Source: CAZXCK01 sp964639225
GTDB taxonomy: Bacteria > Chloroflexota > Anaerolineae > Aggregatilineales > Phototrophicaceae
Direction: 5' to 3'
DNA length: 63,442 nt
Assembly: GCA_964639225.1 (NCBI GenBank)
Contig: CAZXCK010000011.1
Span: forward strand, 1-63,442
The translations under genes and the position numbers were made by a program. Positions within the stretch are counted from its first letter, which is position 1; each line of letters opens with the position of its first letter. The notes under the pieces were generated by a model. That model saw only the letters and a list, made by a program, of their open reading frames with translations, did no database searches and was not told the DNA's origin. Of the stretch, positions 43,101 to 51,942 are shown in pieces.

Positions 43101-43671
43101 ATTCGACGACCCGCTGCCGCCGCGCCTCGAACTCGCGCAGGCGTTCCATCTGTGGCGGCATAATCTGGATGAACGGACGGCTGCGCTGAATGAGCGCCAG
43201 TGCCTCATCCAGGCTCATGCCCTGACTGATGAAATAGGCGGCGCCCATCGTCGGCGCGCGCCCCACCCCACCAGCACAGTGGATATACACCCGCCCCCCT
43301 TCGCTGATGACCCGCTGCATAAAGGCCACGCCCTGATCGAGATGCTCCAGCGTAGGCGCGGCGTCGTCAACAGTCGGCAGATGACAGTATTCCGCCAGCG
43401 CGAGATCGTGCTGGGCATCGTCGAACTCGATACGCAGATTGATCCCCGCAGTGATGCCCGCCTCAATCAGCTTCTGTTTGCCCGCCTGCCCGTACTGTGG
43501 GCCAATATAGACCTCTGGCGTAATCTGGCTGAATTTCAGCAGCGGTACACCGGTCAGCTTGGGGATACCGCGCCCGTATGCCCAGACCAGCGTCGTCCAC
43601 AGTCCCTGTGTGCGCACACGCCGCACAACGATGCGCACGGCCTTATTGATGCCTCGCCATAACTTGCTCAT
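43099..43671 (-). CDS. Dual-specificity protein phosphatase-like protein
   Basis: 190 residues. The Cys-based phosphatase loop HCAGGVGRAPTMGAAYF is intact (Cys and Arg of HCX5R present), and an upstream LPTVDDAAPTLEHL segment supplies the general-acid Asp. The first 45 residues are basic and hydrophobic and may peripherally associate with the membrane. Its substrate may be a phosphoprotein, phosphoinositide-like lipid or nucleotide; nothing in the context decides. It is the only minus-strand gene between 39.4 kb and the right edge. Confidence 0.82.
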   Translation of the reverse strand: MSKLWRGINKAVRIVVRRVRTQGLWTTLVWAYGRGIPKLTGVPLLKFSQITPEVYIGPQYGQAGKQKLIEAGITAGINLRIEFDDAQHDLALAEYCHLPTVDDAAPTLEHLDQGVAFMQRVISEGGRVYIHCAGGVGRAPTMGAAYFISQGMSLDEALALIQRSRPFIQIMPPQMERLREFEARRQRVVE

Positions 43672-43771
43672 GATGTTCTTTTCTCACTGTAAGGGTTGCC
43701 TCACGCGATAGTTTAACAGTCCTGTCCAGTGGCGCAAGCGACAATCTGTTCGTTTAGCATACGATTAATTA

Positions 43772-43786
43772 TCCGTAAGATACGGA
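43772..43786. promoter_or_regulatory. Candidate operator between phosphatase and VOC-dioxygenase genes
   Basis: TCCGTA-AGA-TACGGA is a perfect 6-3-6 palindrome in the 186-bp divergent spacer, 72 bp before the dioxygenase start. Its size suits a dimeric repressor (MarR or TetR type), but no regulator gene is nearby. Confidence 0.3.
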
Positions 43787-43857
43787 CAGGTCAGCGCGTT
43801 TAAGTATCGGGACTCATTGTACTGTACTGTCAGCAAACCGAGCTGTGGAGACTCTGT

Positions 43858-44955
43858 ATGAAAATTCTCGGATTACACCATATCACCATCGTCTGCGCCG
43901 ACGCGCAGCGCACCGTCGATTTCTATACGCAGGTGCTGGGACTGCGCCTGCTCAAGCAAACGGTCAACTTCGACGCGCCGGACAGCTATCACCTGTACTT
44001 CGGTGACGAAAAAGGCACGCCCGGCACGGCCATCACCTATTTTGAGTGGCCTGGCGCGCCCAAAGGACAAACCGGCATCGGCAGCACGCACCATTACGCG
44101 CTGCGCGTCGCCAGTGAGGACGGCCTGCTCAAGTGGAAACGCCGCCTCACCGACCTGGGCATCCCGGTCAAAGGGCCGTACAACCGCAACTACTTCCGTT
44201 CGATTTACTTCCAGGACCCCGACGGCGTGAACATTGAGATCGCCACCGACGGCCCTGGCTGGACGGTTGACGAAGCAGCGGATGCGCTGGGGACGTCGTT
44301 GCAGCCCGTTCCCGAAGAAATGCAGAGCGAAAACCGTGACGAAGCGACCATCAAAGCCATCACGTGGCCAGAACCAGTGCCGGTCATCACTGAGGATATG
44401 TCCCTGCTGAAAGGCATGCACCATATCAGCGCCATCGGCTCCAACATCGAGCGCACCGACTGGTTCTACAGCGAACTGCTCGGCATGCGCCGCATCAAGA
44501 TGACCAACAATTTCGATGATGCCAACTCGGCGCACTGGTACTGGGGCGTCGATGACAGCCCGCCCGGAACGGTCGTCACCTACTTCGAGCGCGACCGGGC
44601 CAACACCCGCCGCAGCCAGATGGGCGCCGGCCTCACCCATCACTTCGCCCTGGGCGTCGACAACGAGGACGAGCAGGCGGCTTTCCAGGCGCGGTTGCGT
44701 CAGGCTGGCTTCCGCGTGTCGGACATTATCGACCGCATCTACTTCAAGAGCATCTACACAACTGACCCCGATGGGCACATCGTCGAGATCGCCACGATGG
44801 GACCGGGCTTCCTCATCGACGAAGACGACGAGGAGATGATCGGCATGCGCCTCAAGCTGCCAGCCTGGCTGGAACCGCGCCGGAGCGTCATCGAGTCCAT
44901 GCTTAAGCCCATCAAGGCCCAGCCCTGGCGCGGCCTGCAGGAGGCCGGCAGATGA
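43858..44955 (+). CDS. VOC-family ring-cleaving dioxygenase-like protein (MhqO/LinE-type)
   Basis: 365 residues made of two glyoxalase-fold (VOC) halves. Repeated signatures GLHHITIVCADAQRTVDFY (start) and GMHHISAIGSNIERTDWFY (middle, ~residue 183) bring metal His residues. GSTHHYALRVASEDG and GLTHHFALGVDNEDE supply a second set, and PDG--IEIA motifs end each half. This is the layout of MhqO-type hydroquinone/quinone-handling dioxygenases. Translation is coupled (ATGA) to the esterase downstream, the same pair as mhqO-mhqD in Bacillus. Confidence 0.85.
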   Translation: MKILGLHHITIVCADAQRTVDFYTQVLGLRLLKQTVNFDAPDSYHLYFGDEKGTPGTAITYFEWPGAPKGQTGIGSTHHYALRVASEDGLLKWKRRLTDLGIPVKGPYNRNYFRSIYFQDPDGVNIEIATDGPGWTVDEAADALGTSLQPVPEEMQSENRDEATIKAITWPEPVPVITEDMSLLKGMHHISAIGSNIERTDWFYSELLGMRRIKMTNNFDDANSAHWYWGVDDSPPGTVVTYFERDRANTRRSQMGAGLTHHFALGVDNEDEQAAFQARLRQAGFRVSDIIDRIYFKSIYTTDPDGHIVEIATMGPGFLIDEDDEEMIGMRLKLPAWLEPRRSVIESMLKPIKAQPWRGLQEAGR

Positions 44956-45599
44956 CCCACATTCACCGTGACATACACGTACTGGGCGCAGGCGACCAGC
45001 TCGACAGTGCCCGCGCCGCCGTGATTATGATTCACGGACGCGGCTCGTCGGCTGAAAGCATCCTGTCCCTGGCCGATGAGTTCGGCACAATCCCCGGCCT
45101 GGCCTATCTTGCGCCGCAGGCTAACGGCAACACCTGGTATCCGTACTCGTTCCTGCGCCCGCTGGAAGAAAACGAGCCGTCGCTGTCATCGGCCCTGCGT
45201 GTGGTCGGCGACCTGGTCGCCCGGGTCGAAGCGGTCGGCATTCCAGCGGAAAAAATCTTCCTGCTGGGATTCTCTCAGGGCGCGTGCCTGGCGACCGAAT
45301 TCGCCGCCCGCAACGCCCGACGCTACGGCGGCGTGTTCGGACTCAGCGGCGGCCTCATCGGCGACGAGACAGCCCCGCGCGACTATTCCGGCTCGCTGGC
45401 CGGGACGCCGGTCTTTCTGGGGTGCAGCGATAGAGATTCGCATATCCCGCTGGCTCGCGTGCAGCACACCACCCAGGTGATGCAGCGCCTGGGCGCGCAT
45501 GTCACCGAACGCATCTACCCGAACATGGGGCACACCGTCAACGACGACGAGATCACATTCATCAAAACGATGCTGAACGATGCCGTCAGCGACGCCTGA
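44952..45599 (+). CDS. Phospholipase/carboxylesterase family hydrolase (MhqD-like)
   Basis: 215 residues, alpha/beta-hydrolase of the acyl-protein-thioesterase/YpfH family. VIMIHGRGSSAESILSLADE supplies the oxyanion loop and FLLGFSQGACLATEFAARNA the nucleophile Ser. The Asp lies in a LGCSDRDSHIPL-type stretch, and the His in PNMGHTVNDDEI. Its ATG overlaps the stop of the VOC dioxygenase gene. MhqO-MhqD pairs are known from quinone resistance operons; a similar detoxifying or lactone-opening role is possible here. Confidence 0.87.
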   Translation: MTHIHRDIHVLGAGDQLDSARAAVIMIHGRGSSAESILSLADEFGTIPGLAYLAPQANGNTWYPYSFLRPLEENEPSLSSALRVVGDLVARVEAVGIPAEKIFLLGFSQGACLATEFAARNARRYGGVFGLSGGLIGDETAPRDYSGSLAGTPVFLGCSDRDSHIPLARVQHTTQVMQRLGAHVTERIYPNMGHTVNDDEITFIKTMLNDAVSDA

Positions 45600-45624
45600 T
45601 TTCTGGCCCTTCTGACTCCCCCTT

Positions 45625-45692
45625 TGTGGGCGGATTCGATGTATACTGTGTTGACAGGACTCTGTAAACCATACATCGTTTTACCGCCCACA
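45625..45692. promoter_or_regulatory. Long two-part inverted repeat upstream of ygeW
   Basis: TGTGGGCGG (45625-45633) pairs with CCGCCCACA (45684-45692), and CGATGTAT (45637-45644) with ATACATCG (45671-45678). That makes 17 matched pairs with a 3/5-nt internal bulge around a 26-nt centre. TTGACA (45651-45656) lies in the centre, with only a weak -10 (TACATC, 45672-45677) in the right arm. GGGGGAG (45698-45704) follows as ribosome site for ygeW. It could be an operator over the promoter or a leader RNA hairpin. Confidence 0.6.
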
Positions 45693-45711
45693 ACTCAGGG
45701 GGAGATTCACC

Positions 45712-46692
45712 ATGCAAACAGACTTGCGCGGGCGCGACCTTATCACCACCCAGGAATGGACACGTGAGGAGATCGAGACTCTGATCGATGTCGCCTGGGA
45801 CCTCAAACGGAAACGCGCCCTCGGCGAACCGCACGCCTATTTACGGGATAAAGTGCTGGCGCTGCTGTTCTTCTTCAGCAGCACGCGCACCCGCGTCAGC
45901 TTTGAGGCGGGCATGGCGCAGCTCGGTGGGCACGCCCAGTTCATCGAAAGCACCACCACCCAGATCAGTCACGGCGACACGGCCAAAGAGATCGGCGAGA
46001 TTATCGGGCGCTACTGCGACGGCATCGCCATCCGCCAGTGCGACTGGAAAATCGGCAACCAGTACATTCGTGAAGTCGCCGAAGCCAGCCGCGTGCCCAT
46101 ACTGAATATGCAGTGCGACGTCTATCATCCTTTCCAGATTCTGGCCGACCTGATGACCATCATGGAAAAGTTCGGGCGGGACCTGCGCGGCAAGACCATC
46201 AACGTGAGCTGGGCCTACGCTTCCAGCTACCAGAAACCGATCTCCGTGCCGCAGAGCCTCATCCTGCTGATGACTCGCTTTGGTATGAACGTCCGCCTCA
46301 CCCATCCCCCGGAATACAAACTGATGCCGGACATTGTCCAGCAGGCACAGGACAACACCCGCCAGCACGGCGGCTCGTTCGAGATTCTGGACGACTTCGA
46401 CGCTGGATTCAAAGGCGCGGACATTCTGTACCCCAAGAGCTGGGGCGCGCTGCTCACCACCGACGACAACGCCGAATCGACCAAGATTGGCCAGCAGTAC
46501 ACCAACTGGATCACCGACGACCGGCGTATGGCGCTGGCCAACGATCACGCGGTATACATGCACTGCCTGCCCGCCGACCGTAACATCGAAGTAACCGACT
46601 CGGTCATCGACGGTCCGCAGAGCATTGTCTATGACGAAGCGGAGAACCGTCTGCACGTGCAAAAAGCGGCGATGGCGCTCACCATGCGCTGA
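45712..46692 (+). CDS. ygeW: YgeW-type carbamoyltransferase (ureido-compound transcarbamylase family)
   Basis: 326 residues, aspartate/ornithine carbamoyltransferase fold. The carbamoyl-phosphate loop is FFSSTRTRVSFEAGMAQLGG. The segments TQISHGDTAKEIGEIIGRYC, SWAYASSYQKPISVPQSLI and ADILYPKSWGALL closely resemble E. coli YgeW as I recall it, more than OTCase, and MHCLPADR is the second-substrate loop. YgeW is thought to work phosphorolytically on a ureido intermediate of purine opening, giving carbamoyl phosphate. A carbamate kinase gene follows, which would turn that into ATP. It is shorter than E. coli YgeW (about 396). A terminator separates it from the kinase gene. Confidence 0.88.
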   Translation: MQTDLRGRDLITTQEWTREEIETLIDVAWDLKRKRALGEPHAYLRDKVLALLFFFSSTRTRVSFEAGMAQLGGHAQFIESTTTQISHGDTAKEIGEIIGRYCDGIAIRQCDWKIGNQYIREVAEASRVPILNMQCDVYHPFQILADLMTIMEKFGRDLRGKTINVSWAYASSYQKPISVPQSLILLMTRFGMNVRLTHPPEYKLMPDIVQQAQDNTRQHGGSFEILDDFDAGFKGADILYPKSWGALLTTDDNAESTKIGQQYTNWITDDRRMALANDHAVYMHCLPADRNIEVTDSVIDGPQSIVYDEAENRLHVQKAAMALTMR

Positions 46693-46699
46693 TTGTCTC

Positions 46700-46747
46700 C
46701 CGGCTGCTGGTCAGTTTCGCACCCGGCTGGCAGCCGGTTTATTTTTT
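46700..46747 (+). terminator. Terminator after ygeW
   Basis: CCGGCTGC (46700-46707) can pair with GCAGCCGG (46730-46737), or a compact CCGGCT/AGCCGG hairpin (46723-46737) can form; TTTATTTTTT follows. Confidence 0.8.
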
Positions 46748-46788
46748 ATCTGCTGGCCACGCCGCCCGCTCAGAAAGTAAAAAGGCAA

Positions 46789-47751
46789 ATGATGATTGAA
46801 AAACTGGCCATTGTCGCCATCGGCGGCAATTCGTTAATTGTTGACCCCAAAAATCCCGGCATTGATAATCAGTGGGACGCCGTACGTGAGACCTGCCGAG
46901 AAGTGGCGACGATGGTCGCCGACGGCTGGCACGTGGTCGTCACGCATGGCAACGGACCGCAGGCCGGTTACATCCTGCGCCGCAGCGAACTGGCCGCCCA
47001 TGAGGTCCACACTGTGCCGCTGGATGTCATCGTCGCCGACACGCAGGGCAGCATCGGTTACATGCTCCAGCAGGCGCTCGACAACTCACTGCGCCGCCTG
47101 GGGCTGAATCGCACGGTGGCGACGGTCGTCACGCAGGTGCGCGTCGATGCCGACGACCCGGCTTTCAAGAATCCCACCAAACCCATCGGCAGCTTTATGA
47201 CCGAGGACGAGGCCCGCCAGCATGCCGCCGAGGGCTGGACCGTCATCGAGGACGCCGGGCGTGGCTGGCGTCGTGTGGTGGCCTCGCCTACCCCGCTCGC
47301 CATCCAGGAGATCAGCGCCATCCAGGCACTGATGCTCAGCGGCTATGTTGTCATCGCGGCGGGCGGCGGCGGCATTCCGGTCATCCGCAATGAATACGGC
47401 AGCCTGCGCGGAGTTTTCGCCGTCATCGACAAGGACCGCGCCAGCAGCCTGCTCGCTCAGACGCTGCGCGCCGACCTGTTCATGATTTCGACCGGCGTCG
47501 AGAAAGTCTCGCTGAATTTCAACACACCGGAGCAGCGTGAGATAGACACCATGACCCTTCAGGAAGCCGCCCAGTACATCGACGAAGGCCACTTCGCGCC
47601 GGGCAGCATGCTGCCTAAAATCGAGGCGGCCATGGAATTCGTGCGCAACGGCGGCCCGCAGGCCATCATCACCAACCCGGCCAATCTGGTGCGCGGCCTG
47701 CGCGGCGAAACCGGCACGCGCATTGTGCCCGGTTCCAGTGTGACGGACTGA
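46789..47751 (+). CDS. arcC: Carbamate kinase
   Basis: 320 residues of the amino-acid-kinase fold. Family motifs are VVTHGNGPQAGYILRRSEL near residue 55, LDVIVADTQGSIGYMLQQAL, AAGGGGIPVIRNE, VIDKDRASSLLAQTLRADL and GSMLPKIEAAMEFVRNGG. It makes ATP from carbamoyl phosphate and ADP. Two adjacent ATGs (46789 and 46792) follow AAAGG. Next to YgeW this is the energy-yielding last step of ureido degradation (compare YqeA in E. coli). No arginine deiminase gene is nearby, which argues against an ADI pathway. Confidence 0.93.
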   Translation: MMIEKLAIVAIGGNSLIVDPKNPGIDNQWDAVRETCREVATMVADGWHVVVTHGNGPQAGYILRRSELAAHEVHTVPLDVIVADTQGSIGYMLQQALDNSLRRLGLNRTVATVVTQVRVDADDPAFKNPTKPIGSFMTEDEARQHAAEGWTVIEDAGRGWRRVVASPTPLAIQEISAIQALMLSGYVVIAAGGGGIPVIRNEYGSLRGVFAVIDKDRASSLLAQTLRADLFMISTGVEKVSLNFNTPEQREIDTMTLQEAAQYIDEGHFAPGSMLPKIEAAMEFVRNGGPQAIITNPANLVRGLRGETGTRIVPGSSVTD

Positions 47752-47767
47752 ATCCAACCCACTGCGC

Positions 47768-47804
47768 TGAGGCTCGCCGGGTGAGCAGTCGCCGGCGAGC
47801 CTCA
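47768..47804 (+). terminator. Stem-loop after carbamate kinase
   Basis: TGAGGCTCGCCGG (47768-47780) pairs perfectly with 47792-47804 around an 11-nt loop, 17 bp past the stop. A-run instead of T-run follows, so its termination strength is uncertain. Confidence 0.55.
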
Positions 47805-47910
47805 AAAAATGCCGGATAACGTTAGCCAAGTGATACCAACTTCTGCTAAACTGAAGATGCAAAAGTTTGCAGCCCGTTAAGATAACCTTTCAACCCTGGT
47901 GATGGATTGT

Positions 47911-49164
47911 ATGGCCACCGTTGCAGAATTGAGATGTTTGTTATGCGCCCGGTCATTCGCCCCGGAAACTGTACGCTACACCTGCCCGGACTGTGGTCCG
48001 GCGGGCACGCTGGACGTGCTTTACGACTACGACCATCTGCGCCACAGTCTGGACCGTGACACGCTGGCCACCAGCCGCGAATACTCGATGTGGCGTTACC
48101 GCGAGCTGCTGCCGCTGGATTCCAGCGCGCCGGTGCCTTCGCTGCGCGTGGGCTTCACGCCGCTGTATGACGCTCCACGACTGGCGCAGGCACTGGGAAC
48201 AGCCGCCGCCTGGGTCAAAGACGACGGCCAGAACCCCACCGCCTCGCTCAAAGACCGCGCCAGCGCGCTGATCGTCGCCCGTGCCGGCCAGCAGGGCATC
48301 GACATTGTGACGACCGCCAGCACCGGCAACGCCGCCGCCGCCCTGGCCGGTGTGGCTGCCTCGGTGGGTATGCGCACGCTGATCTTCGTCCCGGCCAGCG
48401 CGCCCGAAGCCAAAATCGCCCAGTTGCTCGTCTACGGCGCAACGGTGCTGCTGGTCGAGGGCACTTACGACGAAGCCTTCGACCTGTGTCTGGAAATCTC
48501 CGAAGCCGAGGGCTGGTACTGCCGCAACACCGGCGTTAACCCCTACACCAGCGAAGGTAAAAAGACCGTCGCCTTTGAGATCGCCGAGCAGATGGACTGG
48601 AACCCGCCCGATGTGGTCGTCGTCAGTGTGGGTGACGGCAACATCATCGCCAGCGTCTACAAGGGCTTTTACGATCTGCTGCAACTGGGCTGGATTGAGC
48701 GGATTCCGCGCCTGATCGGTGTACAATCGACGGGCAGCGCGCCCTTAGTGGACGCCTGGCAGCGCGGCACCAGCGCCGCCGATATGCAGCCGATCGACGC
48801 GCACAGCATCGCCGACAGCATCGTGGCCGGACTGCCGCGCGACCGTACCCGCGCCCTGCGCGCCGTGCGCGACTCCGGCGGCGCGTTCGTCGCTGTGCCC
48901 GACGAGGCCATCCTGGCCGCCATTCCGCAGTTCGCCCGGCTGACTGGCGTCTTCGCCGAACCAGCAGCGGCGGCATCATGGGCCGGGGCACAGCTCGCGC
49001 GCGAACAGGGCTTCATCCAGCCGACCGACCGCGTGCTGATTCTGAGCACGGGCAGCGGCCTGAAAGATGTCGCCCGCGCCCGCCAGTCCGTCACCGAGAC
49101 CGGCATCCGCGTGCAGCCCAGTCTTGATTCGGTAAGATCAGCACTCAAGCTGAATATCAGGTAG
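47911..49164 (+). CDS. Threonine synthase-like fold-type II PLP enzyme
   Basis: About 417 residues. An N-terminal Cys pair (LRCLLC and CPDC) gives the small metal-ribbon of long threonine synthases. The PLP lysine is in NPTASLKDRASALIVARAGQ, and the phosphate-binding loop is TTASTGNAAAALAGVAAS. SVGDGNIIASVYKGF supplies the cofactor-ring region. No thrA/thrB genes are nearby; instead it follows carbamate kinase and shares a run with YgeW/YgeY/SsnA. It may therefore act as a beta-eliminating lyase on an amino acid from purine breakdown, as YgeX does for 2,3-diaminopropionate. ATG 47911 is used; ATG 47902 is possible. Confidence 0.8.
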   Translation: MATVAELRCLLCARSFAPETVRYTCPDCGPAGTLDVLYDYDHLRHSLDRDTLATSREYSMWRYRELLPLDSSAPVPSLRVGFTPLYDAPRLAQALGTAAAWVKDDGQNPTASLKDRASALIVARAGQQGIDIVTTASTGNAAAALAGVAASVGMRTLIFVPASAPEAKIAQLLVYGATVLLVEGTYDEAFDLCLEISEAEGWYCRNTGVNPYTSEGKKTVAFEIAEQMDWNPPDVVVVSVGDGNIIASVYKGFYDLLQLGWIERIPRLIGVQSTGSAPLVDAWQRGTSAADMQPIDAHSIADSIVAGLPRDRTRALRAVRDSGGAFVAVPDEAILAAIPQFARLTGVFAEPAAAASWAGAQLAREQGFIQPTDRVLILSTGSGLKDVARARQSVTETGIRVQPSLDSVRSALKLNIR

Positions 49165-49168
49165 AGCC

Positions 49169-50245
49169 ATGAGCCAACGACCGACTTATTCAATTGTCAC
49201 CCCCATCTACGACGAAGAAGGCAACATCGGGCTGCTGGTCGATCGCGTGCGCCAGGTGATGGAGTCCACCGGCGAGACGTGGGAACTGGTCATGGTCAAC
49301 GACGGCAGCCGCGACCGTTCACTGGAACTGATGCGCGAACACGCCCAGCAGGACTCACGCATCAGGATTATCAACTTCGCCCGCAACTTCGGCCACCAGA
49401 TCGCCGTCACCGCCGGCATCGACTATGCTCAGGGGCGCGCCGTCATCCTCATGGACGCCGACCTGCAGGACCCGCCCGAAGTCATCCTGGATATGATCGC
49501 CAGATGGAAAGAGGGCTACGAAGTCGTCTATGCCGTACGGGAGCAGCGCCAGGGCGAGAGCTGGTTTAAGCTGCTGACGGCCAAGCTGTTCTACCGCATG
49601 ATTTACCGCATCACCGATGTCGATATTCCACTGGACACCGGCGACTTTCGCCTGATGGACGAGCATGTCGTCCAGGTGCTGCGCCAGATGCGCGAACACA
49701 ACCGCTTCATTCGCGGCATGACGAGCTGGGTCGGTTTCAAACAGACCGGCGTCTACTATGTGCGGCAGGCGCGCCACGCGGGCGAGACGAAATACCCCTT
49801 CCGCAAGATGCTGCGTTTCGCCTGGGACGCCGTGACCGGCTTTTCGTACTTCCCGTTGCAGATGATGGTCTACTTCAGCGCGCTGCTGGGCTTTCTGGCG
49901 GTACTTACCATCCCGGTGATCGCCGTGCTGCGCCTCACGCAGGGACCATCCTTCTTCGGCGGTCAGGCGACGACCATCGTGCTGCTGCTGCTGCTCAGTT
50001 CGTTCCAGTTGTTTTTCATCTTCATTATGGGCCAGTACGTGGCCCGCATCTACGATGAAACCCGCGACAGGCCGCTGTACGTCGTGGCCTCGGTCATGGG
50101 CTACGAAGATCACGAATTACCGGCCACCAGCCGCAACCCGGCCCGCCAGCAGTACACAGTGGAGTCGGTGATCGGCTATGGTGGGGCCAGTACGTCCGAC
50201 GGCGACTCCAATGAGCCACCAGAACAGGGAAAGGCAAAGAGCTAA
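49169..50245 (+). CDS. Family 2 membrane glycosyltransferase (GtrB/DPM1-like)
   Basis: 358 residues. The GT-A domain has YSIVTPIYDEEGNIGLLVDR, MVNDGSRDRS and FARNFGHQIAVTAGIDYAQG, then ILMDADLQDPPEVI with the metal DxD. Two membrane helices (FPLQMMVYFSALLGFLAVL and TIVLLLLLSSFQLFFIFIMG) follow, as in polyprenyl-phosphate glycosyltransferases. The last ~50 residues are hydrophilic. It likely loads a sugar onto a polyprenyl carrier. It lies 4 bp behind the threonine-synthase-like gene and 2 bp before a small gene, so it is in the same run, but a metabolic link to purines is not evident. Confidence 0.88.
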   Translation: MSQRPTYSIVTPIYDEEGNIGLLVDRVRQVMESTGETWELVMVNDGSRDRSLELMREHAQQDSRIRIINFARNFGHQIAVTAGIDYAQGRAVILMDADLQDPPEVILDMIARWKEGYEVVYAVREQRQGESWFKLLTAKLFYRMIYRITDVDIPLDTGDFRLMDEHVVQVLRQMREHNRFIRGMTSWVGFKQTGVYYVRQARHAGETKYPFRKMLRFAWDAVTGFSYFPLQMMVYFSALLGFLAVLTIPVIAVLRLTQGPSFFGGQATTIVLLLLLSSFQLFFIFIMGQYVARIYDETRDRPLYVVASVMGYEDHELPATSRNPARQQYTVESVIGYGGASTSDGDSNEPPEQGKAKS

Positions 50246-50247
50246 CC

Positions 50248-50493
50248 ATGCCCCGCGACGACGATCTGCTCAATAAAGTGCAGGACTACCGCCGCATGGT
50301 CCTGGCCTATGAGGAACTGAACCATCAGATCAACGAGCTGCTGAACGCCAACGCCGGCAGCACCGATAAGATGTCGCCCGAAGATCGCGCCCGCTATCGC
50401 CAGCTTGCCCGCCAGCGCGACGAAATACAGCACGAAATGCGCTGGCTGGAGCAACAGCTTCTGGACGACGACAGCGCGCAGTCAGTAGAATGA
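50248..50493 (+). CDS. Small helical protein of unknown function
   Basis: 81 residues, highly charged and predicted helical throughout. A VQDYRRMVLAYEELNHQINE heptad-like stretch and a second helix QRDEIQHEMRWLEQQLLDDD could form a coiled-coil hairpin. There are no Cys, no signal peptide and no membrane segment. It starts 2 bp after the glycosyltransferase gene, so translation is coupled. I do not recognise the family. Confidence 0.7.
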   Translation: MPRDDDLLNKVQDYRRMVLAYEELNHQINELLNANAGSTDKMSPEDRARYRQLARQRDEIQHEMRWLEQQLLDDDSAQSVE

Positions 50494-50532
50494 ACGCATA
50501 CCGATCAACAAAGTAAAGCAGGGAAAAATCAC

Positions 50533-51930
50533 ATGATCGCAGGACCGACTTTTGAAGAAATGCTGCACCCCGATAAGATCGCGCCGGAGATTCGCCAGCG
50601 TGCGCTGGCCGCTCTCCACGACGACCCGCTGGACCCCATCAACCTGTATAACATCACCTGGCGCGACGCCAACAACGAACCGTATTACGTCGTCCTGCCC
50701 AGGGAACTGACCGGGGTCGCGGCCAACATCGTGGTGCTTTACAGCAAGAACTTCCCCACCGGCAGCCACAAAGTCGGCGCAGCCTACTCGGTTCTGCTGG
50801 AAAAAACCCTGTTCGGCGAAGTGGACCCATCGCAGCACCGACTGGTGTGGCCGTCCACTGGCAATTACGGCATCGGCGGCTCGTGGGTCGGTGGCCGGAT
50901 GGGCTGCCGCAGCATCGTCGTCCTGCCTGAAGAGATGAGCCGCGAACGCTTCGAACTCATCGTGAGCTTCGGCGCTGAGGTCATCAAAACCTACGGCTGC
51001 GAAAGCAATGTCAAGGAAATCTACGACGAGACCAAACGCCTGCGCGCCGAAGACCCCAATATCCGCATCCTGAATCAGTTCGAGGTGATGGGCAACTATC
51101 GCTTTCACTATCACGTCACCGGCAACACCATCGTCGAGCTGACCGAAAAGCTGGCGCGGGAAGGCGTCGGCGTGGGCAGGGCTTCAGCCTTTGTCTCGGC
51201 GATGGGCAGCGCCGGCACCATCGCCGCCGGCGACCGGCTCAAGCAGGTATGGCCCGACCATCGCATCGTCGGCCTGGAACCGATCCAATGCCCGACGCTG
51301 TTCAACAACGGCTACGGCGGCCACGACATCCAGGGCATCGGCGATAAGCACGCCACCTGGATTCACAACGTCTGGAACATGGACGCCCTCATGTGCATCG
51401 ACGACCTGGCCTGCAAAAAGGGTCTGCAGGTGTTCGCTGACGAGGCAGGGCTGACCACCCTGGCGCAGCGTTACGGCGTCGATGAGCAACTGGTGGACAA
51501 ACTGAGCGGTATCGTTGGCATCAGTTCAATCTGCAACATCCTGGGTGCTATCAAAACGGCCAAATACTACGGCATGGGCCGCGACGATGTGATTTTCACC
51601 GTCGCCACCGACGCCCTCGACCGCTATCACTCCGTCATGGACTCCATGCGCGAGTGCTACGGCGTGCTCGACGAAGCCGCCGCCGCCGCTCGGATTGAGG
51701 GCGTTTTCCACGCCGCCACCACCGATTGGATTATGCGAGGCACACCGGAAGCGCGCACCCGCTGGCACAACCTCAAATACTACACCTGGGTCGAGCAGCA
51801 GGGGAAATCGGTCCAGGAACTGGACGCCCAGCGCGACCCGGAGTGGTGGCGGGAACATCAGACGCGCGTTGCCGACATCGACGCCCACCTGCTGGCTGTG
51901 CGCCAGCAGGAGTCGCAGCATACCGGTTAG
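50533..51930 (+). CDS. PLP-dependent lyase-like enzyme (cysteine synthase/tryptophan synthase beta fold)
   Basis: 465 residues. Fold-type II signatures are YSKNFPTGSHKVGAAYSVLL with the PLP Lys, a WPSTGNYGIGGSWVGGRMG substrate/phosphate loop and a SAMGSAGTIAAGDRL glycine loop. Long N- and C-terminal extensions (about 60 and 100 residues) separate it from cysteine synthase. Similar proteins occur beside ygeY/ygeW/ssnA genes in Firmicutes as 'PLP-dependent lyase', from memory. It may carry out a beta-elimination or replacement on a purine-derived amino acid. It is the second such enzyme in this run. Confidence 0.83.
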   Translation: MIAGPTFEEMLHPDKIAPEIRQRALAALHDDPLDPINLYNITWRDANNEPYYVVLPRELTGVAANIVVLYSKNFPTGSHKVGAAYSVLLEKTLFGEVDPSQHRLVWPSTGNYGIGGSWVGGRMGCRSIVVLPEEMSRERFELIVSFGAEVIKTYGCESNVKEIYDETKRLRAEDPNIRILNQFEVMGNYRFHYHVTGNTIVELTEKLAREGVGVGRASAFVSAMGSAGTIAAGDRLKQVWPDHRIVGLEPIQCPTLFNNGYGGHDIQGIGDKHATWIHNVWNMDALMCIDDLACKKGLQVFADEAGLTTLAQRYGVDEQLVDKLSGIVGISSICNILGAIKTAKYYGMGRDDVIFTVATDALDRYHSVMDSMRECYGVLDEAAAAARIEGVFHAATTDWIMRGTPEARTRWHNLKYYTWVEQQGKSVQELDAQRDPEWWREHQTRVADIDAHLLAVRQQESQHTG

Positions 51931-51942
51931 TGCCGGCGCGCC

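Noticed and set aside
45712..47751. Arginine deiminase pathway (OTC plus carbamate kinase)
   Set aside because: No arginine deiminase or antiporter is present, and the carbamoyltransferase has YgeW-type segments; YgeY and SsnA nearby favour ureido/purine breakdown.
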